A stretch of DNA of 64,000 nt from Celeribacter sp. HF31 (GCF_011806455.1 NZ_JAATOT010000001.1:310001-374000), one strand, 5' to 3'; shown: positions 18,092-28,037, numbered from the stretch's first letter. The notes: generated by a model from the letters alone, not told the origin. Translations and numbers: made by a program.

Positions 18092-19149
18092 TCCGCATCG
18101 CGACTTATAATGTCGAATGGTTTGACAATCTCTTCGACCGGATGGGGCGTCCGCAGGCCGACGATAAATGGTCCGCGCGGCACAATGTGACCCGCGAGAT
18201 GCAGCTTGAGGCCTTGGGCATCGTGTTCAACGCGATGGATGCCGATGCGATCATGGTGATCGAGGCGCCCGACACCAATCGCAAACGCGACACCCGACGA
18301 GCGCTTGAGCAATTCGCCGATTGGGCGGGGTTGCGGGCCATGGCGGTCGAGATTGGCTATATCAACGAGACGCAGCAAGAGATTGCCCTGATGTACGACC
18401 CGCTGGTGCTGCGCGCGCGGCATGATCCGGTCGGGGCGCCTGCGGATTTGGGCGATGACTTCGAGCCGCCTGCCTTCAATTCGATCTATCGTCTGGACCT
18501 GGACACCGACCGGGACCGCGAAGAGGTGCGGTTCTCGAAACCGCCGCTGGAACTGGCGATGGAGGTGCGCGAGACCGGGTTTGCCTTTCGCATGATCGGC
18601 GTGCATGTGAAGTCCAAGGCACCCCATGGCGCGCGGTCGCGCGACGATGTGATCCGCATTTCCATCGAGAACCGGCGCAAGCAATTGGCGCAATGCATCT
18701 GGCTGCGGGAACGCGTGGAGGGCCATCTGCGCGCGGGCGAGCCTTTGGTGGTGTTGGGGGATTTCAACGACGGGCCGGGGCTTGATGAATATGAAAAGCT
18801 CTTTGGGCGCTCAGGCGTGGAGATCGTCATGGGGCGCGAAGACCCGGATGTGCCGCCCGAGATGCGCCTGTCCGATCCGCATGCGACCGAGGCTCTGGCG
18901 CGACGTGGCAATCAGGGGCGGACCTCGGCGCGGTTTTATATCGACGAAGAAAAACGCTATCTCTCTGCGCTTTTGGACTATGTGATGGTGTCGCAGGATT
19001 TGAAACAGGGCGCGCGCTGGCGCATCTGGCACCCGTTCGACGACCCGGTCTGTTTCAACACGCCGGAGTTGAAAGAGGCGCTGCTCAAGGCGTCGGATCA
19101 TTTCCCGGTGACGGTCGATCTGGAGCTGTCTGTGACCGGGCAGGGGTGA
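18088..19149 (+). CDS. Endonuclease/exonuclease/phosphatase-family hydrolase
   Basis: The 353-residue protein has the EEP fold: N-terminal TYNVEWFDN, metal-binding glutamate in VIEAPDTN (where most members have xxEVQ), DFND in VLGDFNDGPGL, and the terminal SDHFPV motif with the catalytic histidine. Such enzymes cleave phosphodiesters in DNA, RNA or lipids. There is no signal peptide, so it is cytoplasmic. It starts at GTG 18088, coupled by GTGA overlap to the DjlA-like gene. Confidence 0.82.
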   Translation: MIRIATYNVEWFDNLFDRMGRPQADDKWSARHNVTREMQLEALGIVFNAMDADAIMVIEAPDTNRKRDTRRALEQFADWAGLRAMAVEIGYINETQQEIALMYDPLVLRARHDPVGAPADLGDDFEPPAFNSIYRLDLDTDRDREEVRFSKPPLELAMEVRETGFAFRMIGVHVKSKAPHGARSRDDVIRISIENRRKQLAQCIWLRERVEGHLRAGEPLVVLGDFNDGPGLDEYEKLFGRSGVEIVMGREDPDVPPEMRLSDPHATEALARRGNQGRTSARFYIDEEKRYLSALLDYVMVSQDLKQGARWRIWHPFDDPVCFNTPELKEALLKASDHFPVTVDLELSVTGQG

Positions 19150-19174
19150 AAAACGGCGGGGGAGGCGTTATATT

Positions 19175-19474
19175 GTGGCTATGAAAAAGATTGCGCTCAT
19201 CCCGATGCTCTTCCTCGCCGCGCCTGCGCTGGCCGAGGATGCGCCCTCTGACGCAGAAGAGGGATGGAGCCTTCTGCGCGAAGGCTCGAAACTGTTGCTT
19301 GAACATCTTTTCGAGGAAATGGGACCGGCGCTCGACGAGCTCGAGGGCTATGTCGATGACCTCAATGCCTATGAGGCGCCGGTGATCCTGCCCAATGGCG
19401 ATATTCTGATCCGGCGCAAACCTGAGGTCACGCCGGAAGAGCCGAGCATCCCCGATGAGGGCATCGAGCTTTAA
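19175..19474 (+). CDS. Small secreted protein
   Basis: A 99-residue precursor with a signal peptide (MKKIALIPMLFLAAPALA) and an acidic mature region that could form one amphipathic helix. Databases sometimes label such roseobacter proteins as ATPases, but no ATP-binding motif is present. GGGGGAGG lies 9 bp before GTG 19175, which therefore seems a better start than ATG 19181. It converges on ppx with a 3-bp gap. Confidence 0.72.
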   Translation: MAMKKIALIPMLFLAAPALAEDAPSDAEEGWSLLREGSKLLLEHLFEEMGPALDELEGYVDDLNAYEAPVILPNGDILIRRKPEVTPEEPSIPDEGIEL

Positions 19475-19477
19475 GGC

Positions 19478-21043
19478 TCAATATCTAAGGTGACGCACTT
19501 CGGTCTTGGCGCCGAGACTGTTGGCCAAGGATTGGAACCGCGCGTTGGTAACCTCGCCGAACAGGTCTTCGGCCTCGGGGCGCAAGGACAGCACCAACTC
19601 CTTTTTCTTCGGAAAATAGGCGATTTTGGCCAAATCCGTCGGCACATCGACAGAGAACATCGCGCCGAACCGCATCGCCTTGCCAAGCACCTCGGCATCG
19701 CGGATTTCCTTATCCGAGAGCATTTCGATCAGATTGGCAAAGGGCGTGTTGTCGCGCGAATTCTTGTAGCGGTGCAACAGGGCAAGGCCTAAGAAAATCC
19801 GTTCCTTATGGGTCAGACCGCCCAGGTTGGCCCGCGTCGCATTGTCGAAACAGACCTCGGCGCGGTAGTCGGGATGCGCGCGCCAGGTGACGTCATGCAA
19901 CAGGCAGGCGGCGCGGATCAGCCGCATCTTTTCGTACTGCCGCGCCTTGAAAATCGGCTCGATGAAGGTGTGGAGCTGCTTGCCGAAACCGGGCAGGCGG
20001 GCGTCTTTCATCTCAGAGAACCGACAGGCCTCGATCAGCGGATCGCGGGCGCGCACGCTTTGCGGCATTTGCTCGTAAAGCATGCCTTCGCGGATGCCAT
20101 AAGACGAGACGCAAATCTCTTTCGGATGAAAGGTCCGCACCAGTTGGCGGAGCACTTCGGAGGCAATCGGCACCAAGGACATCCGGCTCGACGAGGTGCC
20201 GGTTTTGGCGCGCAGCTCATCCATATCGCTTTTGCGGATGAATTTGATCGTGTCGGTGACAGATCGGCTCGACATCCGATATTCATGCAAAACGTGCAGC
20301 GGGTAATTGCGCCGCTCCATATCGATCCGGGCAATCGCGCGCCAGGAGCCCCCCACAAGGTAGATGCGCGGATGCGCGGTGCCCATGGTCTCGGCGAGCT
20401 CTTTCATGATCGGCGCGATGTGATCTTTGAGACCTTTACGCCCGCCTTTGAGGCCCTGAAGTTTCAGAGGGCCCAAGGGCGAGGTCACGCGTTTGCCGAC
20501 TTCGCCGTTCGAGACCACGGCCAGCTCCATCGACGAGCCGCCAATGTCACAGACGAGACCATCCGCCTCGGGCCAGCCCAAAAGCACACCCTGCGCCGAG
20601 AGCCGCGCCTCTTCCTCGCCATCGATCACCCACAGGCTGAGGCCAGTCTCCCGCTCTATGTCCTCCCGAAAAGCAGGACCGTCCTCAGCCTCCCGCACCG
20701 CAGCGGTCGCAACCGCCGTCAGTGGGGGAATGCCCATACCTTGCGCCAGTTTCTGAAACCGGCGGATCGCGGACATGGCGCGGACCTTGCCCTCGGGGTT
20801 GAGCCGCCCGGTTTCCCGCAGGCCAGCGCCCAGCCCACACATGATTTTCTCATTGTAGAAATAAGCCGGGCTGCGCGCAGCCCCATCAAAGACCACCAAA
20901 CGCACGGAGTTCGAGCCCACATCGACCACGCCGACCCGCGACAGGGCACGGGCCTCTTCGTCGAGAAACAGGGGACGGCCAAAGACGCCCCAGTCCTGTG
21001 TCTCGGTCGGGGTTCCCGTCGCGGAGTGCGAAAGATCGGTCAT
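19478..21043 (-). CDS. ppx: Ppx/GppA exopolyphosphatase
   Basis: The 521-residue protein belongs to the sugar-kinase/Hsp70 superfamily. The phosphate-binding loops are VVDVGSNSVRLVVFDG and LVCDIGGSSMELAVV, and an HD-like helical C-terminal region follows. It releases phosphate from polyphosphate or converts pppGpp to ppGpp. The start is ATG 21043; an open frame extends 23 codons upstream. In many relatives ppk1 sits between hda and ppx, and here it is missing; a PPK2 kinase is encoded at 31734. Confidence 0.92.
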   Translation of the reverse strand: MTDLSHSATGTPTETQDWGVFGRPLFLDEEARALSRVGVVDVGSNSVRLVVFDGAARSPAYFYNEKIMCGLGAGLRETGRLNPEGKVRAMSAIRRFQKLAQGMGIPPLTAVATAAVREAEDGPAFREDIERETGLSLWVIDGEEEARLSAQGVLLGWPEADGLVCDIGGSSMELAVVSNGEVGKRVTSPLGPLKLQGLKGGRKGLKDHIAPIMKELAETMGTAHPRIYLVGGSWRAIARIDMERRNYPLHVLHEYRMSSRSVTDTIKFIRKSDMDELRAKTGTSSSRMSLVPIASEVLRQLVRTFHPKEICVSSYGIREGMLYEQMPQSVRARDPLIEACRFSEMKDARLPGFGKQLHTFIEPIFKARQYEKMRLIRAACLLHDVTWRAHPDYRAEVCFDNATRANLGGLTHKERIFLGLALLHRYKNSRDNTPFANLIEMLSDKEIRDAEVLGKAMRFGAMFSVDVPTDLAKIAYFPKKKELVLSLRPEAEDLFGEVTNARFQSLANSLGAKTEVRHLRY

Positions 21044-21073
21044 GGTGTGTGGCCTATGTTTATCGTCGCAGGT

Positions 21074-21148
21074 GCCAGTCTGACACACTGGCCTCGCGTT
21101 CGTAAATCGCATGGATTTTGGGCAAAATCCAGCGCCTTTTGGGGCGCT
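21074..21148 (-). repeat. Three hairpins between hda and ppx
   Basis: The 104-bp gap holds three inverted repeats in a row: GCCAGT/ACTGGC (21074-21092), GGATTTT/AAAATCC (21113-21130) and AGCGCC/GGCGCT (21131-21148, which includes the last base of hda). None has a proper U-tract on the minus strand, so they may be weak terminators, RNA-processing signals or remnants of a deleted gene. Confidence 0.5.
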
Positions 21149-21831
21149 TACGTGTCGGAAGGAAAGAGGCTCTGGGCCAGACCGCGCGAAATGGGCTTGC
21201 CGGCCCGAAGCGCTTCGCGGTCGAGCGTCTCGACCATGTCGCGCACGGCACCCGCCGAACGTTCCATGCGTTTCACGAGCCAGGGGATGAGCGCCACGGG
21301 GACGGTGATCTGCCGGTCCTCGAATTGTTTGACCAGCATGGCCATGAGCAACATGTCATCGGGCGGATCGATCCGGGTCACGGTGGTGCCCTGCATCCGA
21401 GACGCCAGATCGGGCAGGGTGAGCGCCCAATGATTGGGGGCGGTGCGCGCAGTGACCAAAAGCCGCCCGCCCTCGGCCAAGGTCAGGTTGTGCAGGTGAA
21501 ACAGCGCATTTTCCGCCGCTTTCGGATCGGGCAATTCTGGCAGGCGGTCGGCGTCCTCGACCACGACAGAGCGCTGGGTCGCCAGAGCAGGAATATCGGC
21601 CTCGCTCAATTCGGCGGCGGAGACGATCACGCCCTCATGCTCGGCGGCAAACACATGCGCCATATGGGTCTTGCCCGACCCGGCGGAGCCAATGAGGACC
21701 AGTTTGCCCGAGGGCCAAGTGGCCACGGAATCGAGGGTCGCGATGGCCATGGCATTCGACGGTGCGACGAAAAACGTATCGCGCCCAAGCACCTCGCGGG
21801 TGGGAAGATCGAGAATGAGCTGTTCGGCCAT
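21148..21831 (-). CDS. hda: DnaA-related regulatory inactivator Hda
   Basis: The 227-residue AAA+ protein has a Walker A loop (GSAGSGKTHMA), a sensor-type strand and a C-terminal DnaA-like helical region, but no DnaA DNA-binding domain. At its N-terminus QLILDLP is a plausible beta-clamp binding motif. Clamp-loaded Hda promotes ATP hydrolysis by DnaA, preventing over-initiation of replication. It follows the AI-2E-type transporter gene with a 2-bp gap, so they form an operon. Confidence 0.9.
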   Translation of the reverse strand: MAEQLILDLPTREVLGRDTFFVAPSNAMAIATLDSVATWPSGKLVLIGSAGSGKTHMAHVFAAEHEGVIVSAAELSEADIPALATQRSVVVEDADRLPELPDPKAAENALFHLHNLTLAEGGRLLVTARTAPNHWALTLPDLASRMQGTTVTRIDPPDDMLLMAMLVKQFEDRQITVPVALIPWLVKRMERSAGAVRDMVETLDREALRAGKPISRGLAQSLFPSDT

Positions 21832-21833
21832 GG

Positions 21834-22916
21834 TCAGACGTCTTCTGTCTCTGGCTCTTCATCGGCGCTGAGGCCACGATAGAGCCGACTGTCCTGATAT
21901 CGGTCGATGCCAAAACGCGCCACGACGCCCAAAGCGGCGGCGACTGGCACGGCGATCAGCATGCCGACAAAGCCGAACAAAGTGCCAAAGGCGGAGAGCG
22001 CAAAGATCAGCCAGACGGGATGCAATCCGATGGAGGAGCCGACGAGGTTCGGGGTCAGGATATTGCCCTCGACGAATTGGCCGATGGCGAAGATCGCGAC
22101 CACGGCGGCGATCCATTGCCATTCGCCCCAAAACTGGAACAGCGCAAGGCCGATGGACAAAAGCCCACCCACGATGGCCCCGACATAGGGGATAAAGGTC
22201 AAAGCCCCCGCCACAGCCCCCGCGACGAGGCCGAATTTGAGGCCCACGAGCATGAGACCTGCGGCGTAAAACGTGCCGAGGATAAGGCAAACGGTGCCTT
22301 GGCCCCGGATGAAGGAGGCCAAAGTACTGTCGATGTCAGAGGCGAGGCGACGGATGACCGGCGCGTGATCACGCGGCAAAAGCCCGTCGATCTTGGCAAC
22401 CATACGGTCCCAATCCATCAACAGATAAAAGGTGATCACCGGCACCAGAACCAACAACATCACGACGTTGAAGAGGCTCATCGCAGAGGCCAGCGCACCG
22501 GAGAGCAATTCGCCACCTTTCGACTGAATCGTCTCGCCGATCTTGACAAGGGTCTGACGCAGCTGGCTGCCTTCATCGAGGAGGGTGGGGAATTTCTCGG
22601 TCAGGAAATTCTGGAGATTGTTGATCAATTCGGGCGCGATATTGACCAGATCCGTCGTCTGATTGATCAGCGTCGGAATGACCAGAAGCGCGATAAGCAC
22701 AAAAAGCACCGCTGCGACCAAGGTGATCACCACCGTGGCGGCAATGCGGCTAAAGCCCCAGCTTTCCAACTTGTCGGCGACAGGATCGAGCATATAGGCC
22801 ACCGCCATGCCCAGAACAAAGGGTAGGATCACATCGCCCAAAAGCCACAACACCGCGAGGAACACCGCCGCAGCGACACCCCAATATTTCATCTGATCGC
22901 GAACCGGTAGTGCCAT
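21834..22916 (-). CDS. AI-2E-family (PerM/YdiK-like) membrane transporter
   Basis: A 360-residue protein with about eight membrane segments and a large soluble loop between the N-terminal pair and the remaining helices, the layout of AI-2E/PerM transporters. The sequence GAVAGALTFIPYVGAIVGG is the family's conserved re-entrant region. Members export small molecules or act as Na+/H+ antiporters; the substrate here is unknown. The start is ATG 22916, preceded by a GGAGGAAAAGGCAAAGGGG stretch; 48 upstream codons of open frame have no clear role. Confidence 0.85.
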   Translation of the reverse strand: MALPVRDQMKYWGVAAAVFLAVLWLLGDVILPFVLGMAVAYMLDPVADKLESWGFSRIAATVVITLVAAVLFVLIALLVIPTLINQTTDLVNIAPELINNLQNFLTEKFPTLLDEGSQLRQTLVKIGETIQSKGGELLSGALASAMSLFNVVMLLVLVPVITFYLLMDWDRMVAKIDGLLPRDHAPVIRRLASDIDSTLASFIRGQGTVCLILGTFYAAGLMLVGLKFGLVAGAVAGALTFIPYVGAIVGGLLSIGLALFQFWGEWQWIAAVVAIFAIGQFVEGNILTPNLVGSSIGLHPVWLIFALSAFGTLFGFVGMLIAVPVAAALGVVARFGIDRYQDSRLYRGLSADEEPETEDV

Positions 22917-23086
22917 GACGCCCCTTTGCCTTTTCCTCCATATCGCCCGTGCCGACATGGGTTTCAAGGGGAAGAGGCCGCGAGCGCCACGCCGCTTTGA
23001 AGATCGCGGAAAACTTGCGCAGTCTTGTTTGTGCTCTGGCGATCGCTTAGACCGATGCAAACACTGATCACTTGAGGGCTCCGCCT

Positions 23087-24424
23087 ATGCGTTTGTCGCG
23101 CTATTTTCTTCCGGTTTTGAAAGAAACCCCGTCCGAGGCACAAATCGTGTCGCACCGTCTGATGCTGCGCGCCGGCATGATCCGCCAGCAATCCGCTGGC
23201 ATCTACTCCTGGCTGCCGCTGGGCTATAAGGTGCTCAAGAATATCGAGCGGATCGTGCACGAAGAACAACAGCGCGCGGGGCACATTCCGCTTTTGATGC
23301 CGACGCTGCAATCGGCCGATCTGTGGCGCGAAAGCGGGCGCTATGATGCCTATGGCGAGGAAATGCTGCGGATCACCGACCGGCATGGCCGCGATATGCT
23401 GTATGGGCCCACCAACGAGGAGATGATCACGGACATCTTCCGGGGCTATGTGAAATCCTACAAGGACCTGCCGCTGACGCTCTATCACATCCAGTGGAAA
23501 TTCCGCGACGAGATCCGTCCGCGTTTCGGCGTGATGCGGGGCCGCGAGTTCTTCATGAAAGACGGCTATACCTTTGATTTGACGATGGAAGACGCGCTCC
23601 ACGCCTATAACCGTCACCTCGTGAGCTACCTGCGCACCTATGAGCGCATGGGGCTTCAGGCGATCCCGATGCGCGCGGACGGTGGGCCGATCGGGGGCGA
23701 CTACACCCACGAGTTCCTCGTGCTGGCCGAGACCGGCGAATCCGAAGTGTTTTACGACAGCGAGATCACCGATCTGAAATTCGGCGACCGCGAGATCGAT
23801 TATGATGATGTCGCACAATGTCAGGCCGTGCTCGAAGAATTCACCTCGCGCTATGCCCGCACCGACGAAACCCATGACGAGGCGATTTTTGCCGAGGTCC
23901 CCGAAGAGCGCCGCCGCAGCGCGCGTGGCATCGAAGTCGGTCAGATTTTCTACTTCGGCACGAAATACTCCGAGTCCATGGGCGCCACCGTCCAAGGCCC
24001 GGATGGCAAACCTGTGCCCGTGCACATGGGCTCGCATGGCATCGGTGTTTCTCGCCTGTTGGGCGCCATCATCGAAGCCAGCCACGACGACAAAGGCATC
24101 ATCTGGCCGGAGGGCGTGACGCCCTTCCACGTTGGCATCGTCAACCTGAAACAGGGCGACGAAGAGGCCGATGCGGCCTGTGAAGCGCTCTATAAGTCCT
24201 TCGAAACATTGGGCCTTGAGGCGCTTTACGACGACCGTAACGAACGTGCGGGCGGCAAATTCGCCACCATGGACCTGATCGGTTTGCCGTGGCGCATCAC
24301 CGTCGGTCCGCGCGGCCTCAAGAACGGCGTGGTCGAAGTGACCTGCCGCAAGACGGGCGAGAGCGAAGAGATGACGCCGGAGTTGGCGGTCGAGAAAATC
24401 GTGAAAATCTACGCGGGTCTCTGA
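23087..24424 (+). CDS. proS: Prolyl-tRNA synthetase (short alphaproteobacterial type)
   Basis: A 445-residue class II synthetase with motif 1 near [15 protein letters not shown], motif 2 ([18 protein letters not shown]) and motif 3 ([11 protein letters not shown]), and a C-terminal anticodon-binding domain. It lacks the editing insertion of longer bacterial ProRS, typical of alphaproteobacteria. It charges tRNA-Pro. The start is ATG 23087, with GAGG at 23074-23077. A terminator-like hairpin follows. Confidence 0.96.
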   Translation: MRLSRYFLPVLKETPSEAQIVSHRLMLRAGMIRQQSAGIYSWLPLGYKVLKNIERIVHEEQQRAGHIPLLMPTLQSADLWRESGRYDAYGEEMLRITDRHGRDMLYGPTNEEMITDIFRGYVKSYKDLPLTLYHIQWKFRDEIRPRFGVMRGREFFMKDGYTFDLTMEDALHAYNRHLVSYLRTYERMGLQAIPMRADGGPIGGDYTHEFLVLAETGESEVFYDSEITDLKFGDREIDYDDVAQCQAVLEEFTSRYARTDETHDEAIFAEVPEERRRSARGIEVGQIFYFGTKYSESMGATVQGPDGKPVPVHMGSHGIGVSRLLGAIIEASHDDKGIIWPEGVTPFHVGIVNLKQGDEEADAACEALYKSFETLGLEALYDDRNERAGGKFATMDLIGLPWRITVGPRGLKNGVVEVTCRKTGESEEMTPELAVEKIVKIYAGL

Positions 24425-24462
24425 TCGATCTATCGGCGAGTTTTCGCGAGACTTTTAAAAAA

Positions 24463-24500
24463 CGGGGGCGGGGCATTTGTGTCTCGCCCCCGAATCCTTT
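24463..24500. terminator. Terminator-like hairpin after proS
   Basis: CGGGGGCG (24463-24470) pairs perfectly with CGCCCCCG (24485-24492) and is followed by CCTTTTAG and preceded by an A run. It should end proS transcription, although the T tract is short. Confidence 0.65.
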
Positions 24501-24564
24501 TAGCCTCTTCGCCATAGAATTTCCGCGTCAGACGGAAACCGCAGCAGACGGATGAGAGGCAAAT

Positions 24565-25071
24565 ATGTTGAGAGCACTCGCCCTTTCGGGCGGCCTGTTG
24601 GGGGCCGCCATTGTGTCCCAGTTTCCTGAGTTCACCCAGCAATACACACAACGCTTAGGCGGTCAGGTCGAGGCCCTGCAAACGGTCATCGCCGATTTCG
24701 ACGCATCTGCCACTCGCGCCGAGATGACGCGTGAAGAGGCGTTGGCCTCCATGGGCGGCTCGGTGTTTCTCGAAAACCGCCGCCGCGATATGCGCAACAC
24801 CATCGACCGCCACGCGCGATTGTCGGAGGACCTGTCTGTGCTGAAAGAGGCCACGCCTCTGGAGCGTCTGACCATGCCGCAACGCGTCGCCGACACGGTG
24901 CTGGCGCGTGCCACCTATGATGATTTCCGCCCCGCGCTTCCCCTGACGCTTGAGGGCGGGATTTCCGCGCTTGTCGGCTATCTGGGCGGCTGGCTGGCGG
25001 TCAGCGGCGTGTTGGCGCTTTTGGCCTGGCCCTTCCGTCGGCGCAAATCGCAGGCCGGTCTCACGTTTTAA
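24565..25071 (+). CDS. DUF2937 membrane protein
   Basis: A 168-residue protein with an N-terminal hydrophobic segment (LALSGGLLGAAIVSQF), a helical charged middle region and a C-terminal membrane segment (ALVGYLGGWLAVSGVLALL). This matches the DUF2937 family of inner-membrane proteins of unknown function. It stands alone between proS and lolC. Confidence 0.82.
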   Translation: MLRALALSGGLLGAAIVSQFPEFTQQYTQRLGGQVEALQTVIADFDASATRAEMTREEALASMGGSVFLENRRRDMRNTIDRHARLSEDLSVLKEATPLERLTMPQRVADTVLARATYDDFRPALPLTLEGGISALVGYLGGWLAVSGVLALLAWPFRRRKSQAGLTF

Positions 25072-25193
25072 TCCGTTTCCCTCACGCGGCTTTCATCGCG
25101 TTTCATCGCAACAGGCCGCGTATAGGGCCGGGCAGCGCTTGACCTTTGCGCGCCCAAAGGGTTTGGTCTGGCAAAGTTTTCAGGAGCCTTTTC

Positions 25194-26489
25194 GTGGACG
25201 CCGCCAGAACGACCAAGCCCTTTTCCCGCTTCGAGTGGAAAATCGCCTTTGCCTACCTGCGCGCGCGGCGCGAAGAGGGGGGCGTGTCCGTGATGACTTG
25301 GATTTCGCTGATCGGCATCACTTTGGCCGTGGCGGCCTTGATCATCACGCTCGCCGTGCGCACCGGATTTCGCGCCGAATTCGTCGATACGATCCTGGGT
25401 TCCAACGCCCATGTGACCGTCTATTCCTCGATCTATGTGACCGAAGACGGCACCACCTCGCGCGCGCTCACCGATTACGACGGCTGGGCCGAAAAACTCC
25501 GCGCCGTGCCGGGCGTGACCCGCGCAGCACCTTTGGTGCGTGGTCAGGTCATGGTCTCGTCGCGCGGCACCAATGCGGGCGTCGAGGTCTACGGGATTTC
25601 GCCCGAGGACCTGATGACCATCCCGCGTGTTGCGATCGAACCCGATCAACATTGGGGCGACGTGACACGGTTTTCCGAGGGCATCGCCATCGGCTCCGGC
25701 GTGGCGCGTGATCTGGGGGTCACGGTGGGCGACAGGATCAAGCTGATCTCCCCCGATGGCGCCAAAACCGCCTTTGGCACAAGCCCGCGTGTGTCCTCTT
25801 TCGAGGTCGTCTATGTCTTCTCTGCCGGGCGCTATGATATTGATAAGACACGCGCTTACCTGCCCTTTGCCGAGGCGCAGAAGTTCTTTAACCGCGAGGG
25901 GGCGGCAGATGAGATCGAGGTCATGGTCGAGCATCCCGAAGCGGTGGACGACATGGCGATCCCTTTGCTGCAAGCGGTGGGCGAGCACGGCATGGTCTGG
26001 ACCTGGCGCGATGCTTCGGGGTCGTTCCTGCGCGCCTTGGACATCGAGGACAACGTGATGTTCGTGATCCTCTCTGTGCTGGTGCTGATCGCCGCGATGA
26101 ACATCGTTTCGGGCCTCATCATGTTGGTGAAAAACAAGGGCCGCGACATCGGCATCCTGCGCACGATTGGCCTGACCGAAGGCTCCATCCTGCGCGTTTT
26201 CTTCATCTGCGGGGCGATTACGGGCGTCTTGGGCACGCTCTTTGGGGTCCTCCTCGGGTCGCTTTTTGCGATCTACATCGATCAGGTGCTGAGCTTTGTG
26301 AACTGGCTCAATGGCGGTGGGGCATGGGATCCGTCGATCCGTGGCATCTATGAACTGCCCGCGGAACTGCGTGCTGTCGATATTCTCAAGGCCGTGTCTT
26401 TGTCCTTGGGCCTCTCCTTCATCGTGACCATTTTTCCGGCCCGCCGCGCGGCCCGCATGAACCCCGTGGAGGCGCTGCGCTATGAATGA
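25194..26489 (+). CDS. lolC: LolC/E-type lipoprotein-releasing permease
   Basis: The 431-residue protein has one N-terminal membrane helix, a large periplasmic domain and three C-terminal helices of the FtsX type (MNIVSGLIMLVKNKGRDIGILRTIGLTEG onward in part). With LolD it extracts outer-membrane lipoproteins from the inner membrane and hands them to LolA. A single LolC/E subunit probably forms a homodimer (LolF-like arrangement), common in alphaproteobacteria. The start is GTG 25194 with AGGAG 7 bp upstream. It overlaps lolD by 8 bp. Confidence 0.9.
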   Translation: MDAARTTKPFSRFEWKIAFAYLRARREEGGVSVMTWISLIGITLAVAALIITLAVRTGFRAEFVDTILGSNAHVTVYSSIYVTEDGTTSRALTDYDGWAEKLRAVPGVTRAAPLVRGQVMVSSRGTNAGVEVYGISPEDLMTIPRVAIEPDQHWGDVTRFSEGIAIGSGVARDLGVTVGDRIKLISPDGAKTAFGTSPRVSSFEVVYVFSAGRYDIDKTRAYLPFAEAQKFFNREGAADEIEVMVEHPEAVDDMAIPLLQAVGEHGMVWTWRDASGSFLRALDIEDNVMFVILSVLVLIAAMNIVSGLIMLVKNKGRDIGILRTIGLTEGSILRVFFICGAITGVLGTLFGVLLGSLFAIYIDQVLSFVNWLNGGGAWDPSIRGIYELPAELRAVDILKAVSLSLGLSFIVTIFPARRAARMNPVEALRYE

Positions 26490-27177
26490 TCAAACTGCGC
26501 GTGAGATGTTGTCCCTGACGGGCGTCGCCAAGACCTATAACGCCGGCAAACCCAACGAGGTGGACGTGCTGCGCGGCATCGATCTATCTGTTTCCCGTGG
26601 TGAGATCGTGGGCCTTATCGCGCCCTCGGGCGCTGGCAAATCCACGCTTCTGCACATCGCCGGACTTTTGGACCTTCCCGACAGCGGGTCTGTCAAAATC
26701 GCGGGTCAGGAAATGACGGGTCTCGCAGACAAGCCCCGCACCGCTATGCGCCGCGCGGGCGTGGGATTTATCTATCAGTTCCACCACCTGCTGCCGGAAT
26801 TCACCGCGCTCGACAACGTTATCCTGCCGCAGCTCGCCAATGCCGTGCCGGAGGCAGAGGCCTCGGAGCGCGCCATGGGATTGCTGGAAAAAGTCGGCGT
26901 CGGCAAACGCGCCGAGCACCGGCCTTCGGCGCTGTCGGGGGGCGAGCAGCAACGCGTCGCTTTCTGTCGCGCTTTGGCGAACAGGCCGGGGCTGTTGCTG
27001 GCGGATGAGCCCACCGGCAACCTTGATCCGACGACCTCGGCTCTGGTGTTTGAGGTTTTGATGGGGTTGGTGCGCGACGAGGGGCTTTCGGCGCTGATCG
27101 CCACGCACAACCTTGAATTGGCGGCGAAAATGGACCGTGTGGTGCGGCTTGACGCCGGGCAGGTTGTGCCGGTTTAA
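26482..27177 (+). CDS. lolD: LolD lipoprotein-exporter ATPase
   Basis: A 231-residue ABC ATPase with Walker A (APSGAGKST), a Q-loop (IYQFHHLLPEF), the signature LSGGEQQR and Walker B (LLLADEP). The QFHHLLPEF segment is characteristic of LolD-type ATPases. It powers the LolC/E permease encoded immediately upstream. Its 3' end overlaps the convergent phosphotransferase gene by 4 bp. Confidence 0.95.
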   Translation: MNDQTAREMLSLTGVAKTYNAGKPNEVDVLRGIDLSVSRGEIVGLIAPSGAGKSTLLHIAGLLDLPDSGSVKIAGQEMTGLADKPRTAMRRAGVGFIYQFHHLLPEFTALDNVILPQLANAVPEAEASERAMGLLEKVGVGKRAEHRPSALSGGEQQRVAFCRALANRPGLLLADEPTGNLDPTTSALVFEVLMGLVRDEGLSALIATHNLELAAKMDRVVRLDAGQVVPV

Positions 27178-28037
27178 AGGCCTAAAAACCGCGCGCGTTC
27201 GTGTCCGTGTTTCAACCCGCCTGAGGCCTCGATGTTTTGTGCCAACGCCACCCCGTAATAGATCGGAAAAGCGCGCGCGTCGTCCGGCAAGAGGCCCGCC
27301 AAGAGCGGATCGGTGATGCGATCCGTCAGGCCGCTTTCGCTATATTCGGTCAACTCGCGCGCAAACCGGGCGAGGTCTTCCACCACGGGATAATTGCGCG
27401 GTCCGGCGAGGTCTATGGCTGTCACGCTGTCGCCATCGAGCATTAGGTTCGGAGGCCATAAATCGCCGTGGCCCGCCGACCAGGTCAGAGCATCTGGTGC
27501 CTGAAACAACAGCGCGCGCGTGCGTTCGGCGACATCGGCGGCGATGCCTTGTGACAGGGCGTCGAGCTGTTTCGCGATCCGGGTGTGGGGGAAGGGTTTC
27601 ACCTCTTTGTGCAATCCGCTGGCGGCGGTCATCCAGAGCTGAGCTGCCCGTGCGACGCGTGGAAGAGCCGCTTCGCCCTCGCGTCTGAGAATTTGACGCG
27701 CGTTTTCGCCGGGGACGCGGGCGATCACAAAAAAACCTGCCTTGGGCGCGACGTGCAGGACCTCTGGCACGCGGGCTTTTGCGTCATCCCGGTTGAGATG
27801 GTCGCCCATCTCCTTGAGGGCAGCGCTTTGCCCGGTCACGGCATTGGCCCGATTGTCGTGCCAAATCTGTTTGGCAATCGCCGCGCGCCCGTCCCAAGTC
27901 AGACGATAGGTGGCGCGCTGGCTGATGGATTGGATCAGTTCGATATCCGTGGCCCGCGCCGCCAGATGCGGACGGTCTTGAAACAGTCGGGCGAGGTGGT
28001 CAGCGGCGATTTCATCTTGATTTACAGCACGGGACAT
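27174..28037 (-). CDS. APH-family phosphotransferase
   Basis: A 287-residue protein with a kinase-like fold: the nucleotide-binding Lys region (AIAKQIWHDNRA), the catalytic loop HGDLWPPNLMLDGD with Asp and Asn, and IDLAGPRNYPVVEDLARF, where the Asp binds Mg. It resembles aminoglycoside/choline or fructosamine kinase-like proteins that phosphorylate small molecules. The substrate is unknown; there is no evidence that it confers antibiotic resistance. Confidence 0.8.
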   Translation of the reverse strand: MSRAVNQDEIAADHLARLFQDRPHLAARATDIELIQSISQRATYRLTWDGRAAIAKQIWHDNRANAVTGQSAALKEMGDHLNRDDAKARVPEVLHVAPKAGFFVIARVPGENARQILRREGEAALPRVARAAQLWMTAASGLHKEVKPFPHTRIAKQLDALSQGIAADVAERTRALLFQAPDALTWSAGHGDLWPPNLMLDGDSVTAIDLAGPRNYPVVEDLARFARELTEYSESGLTDRITDPLLAGLLPDDARAFPIYYGVALAQNIEASGGLKHGHERARFLGL

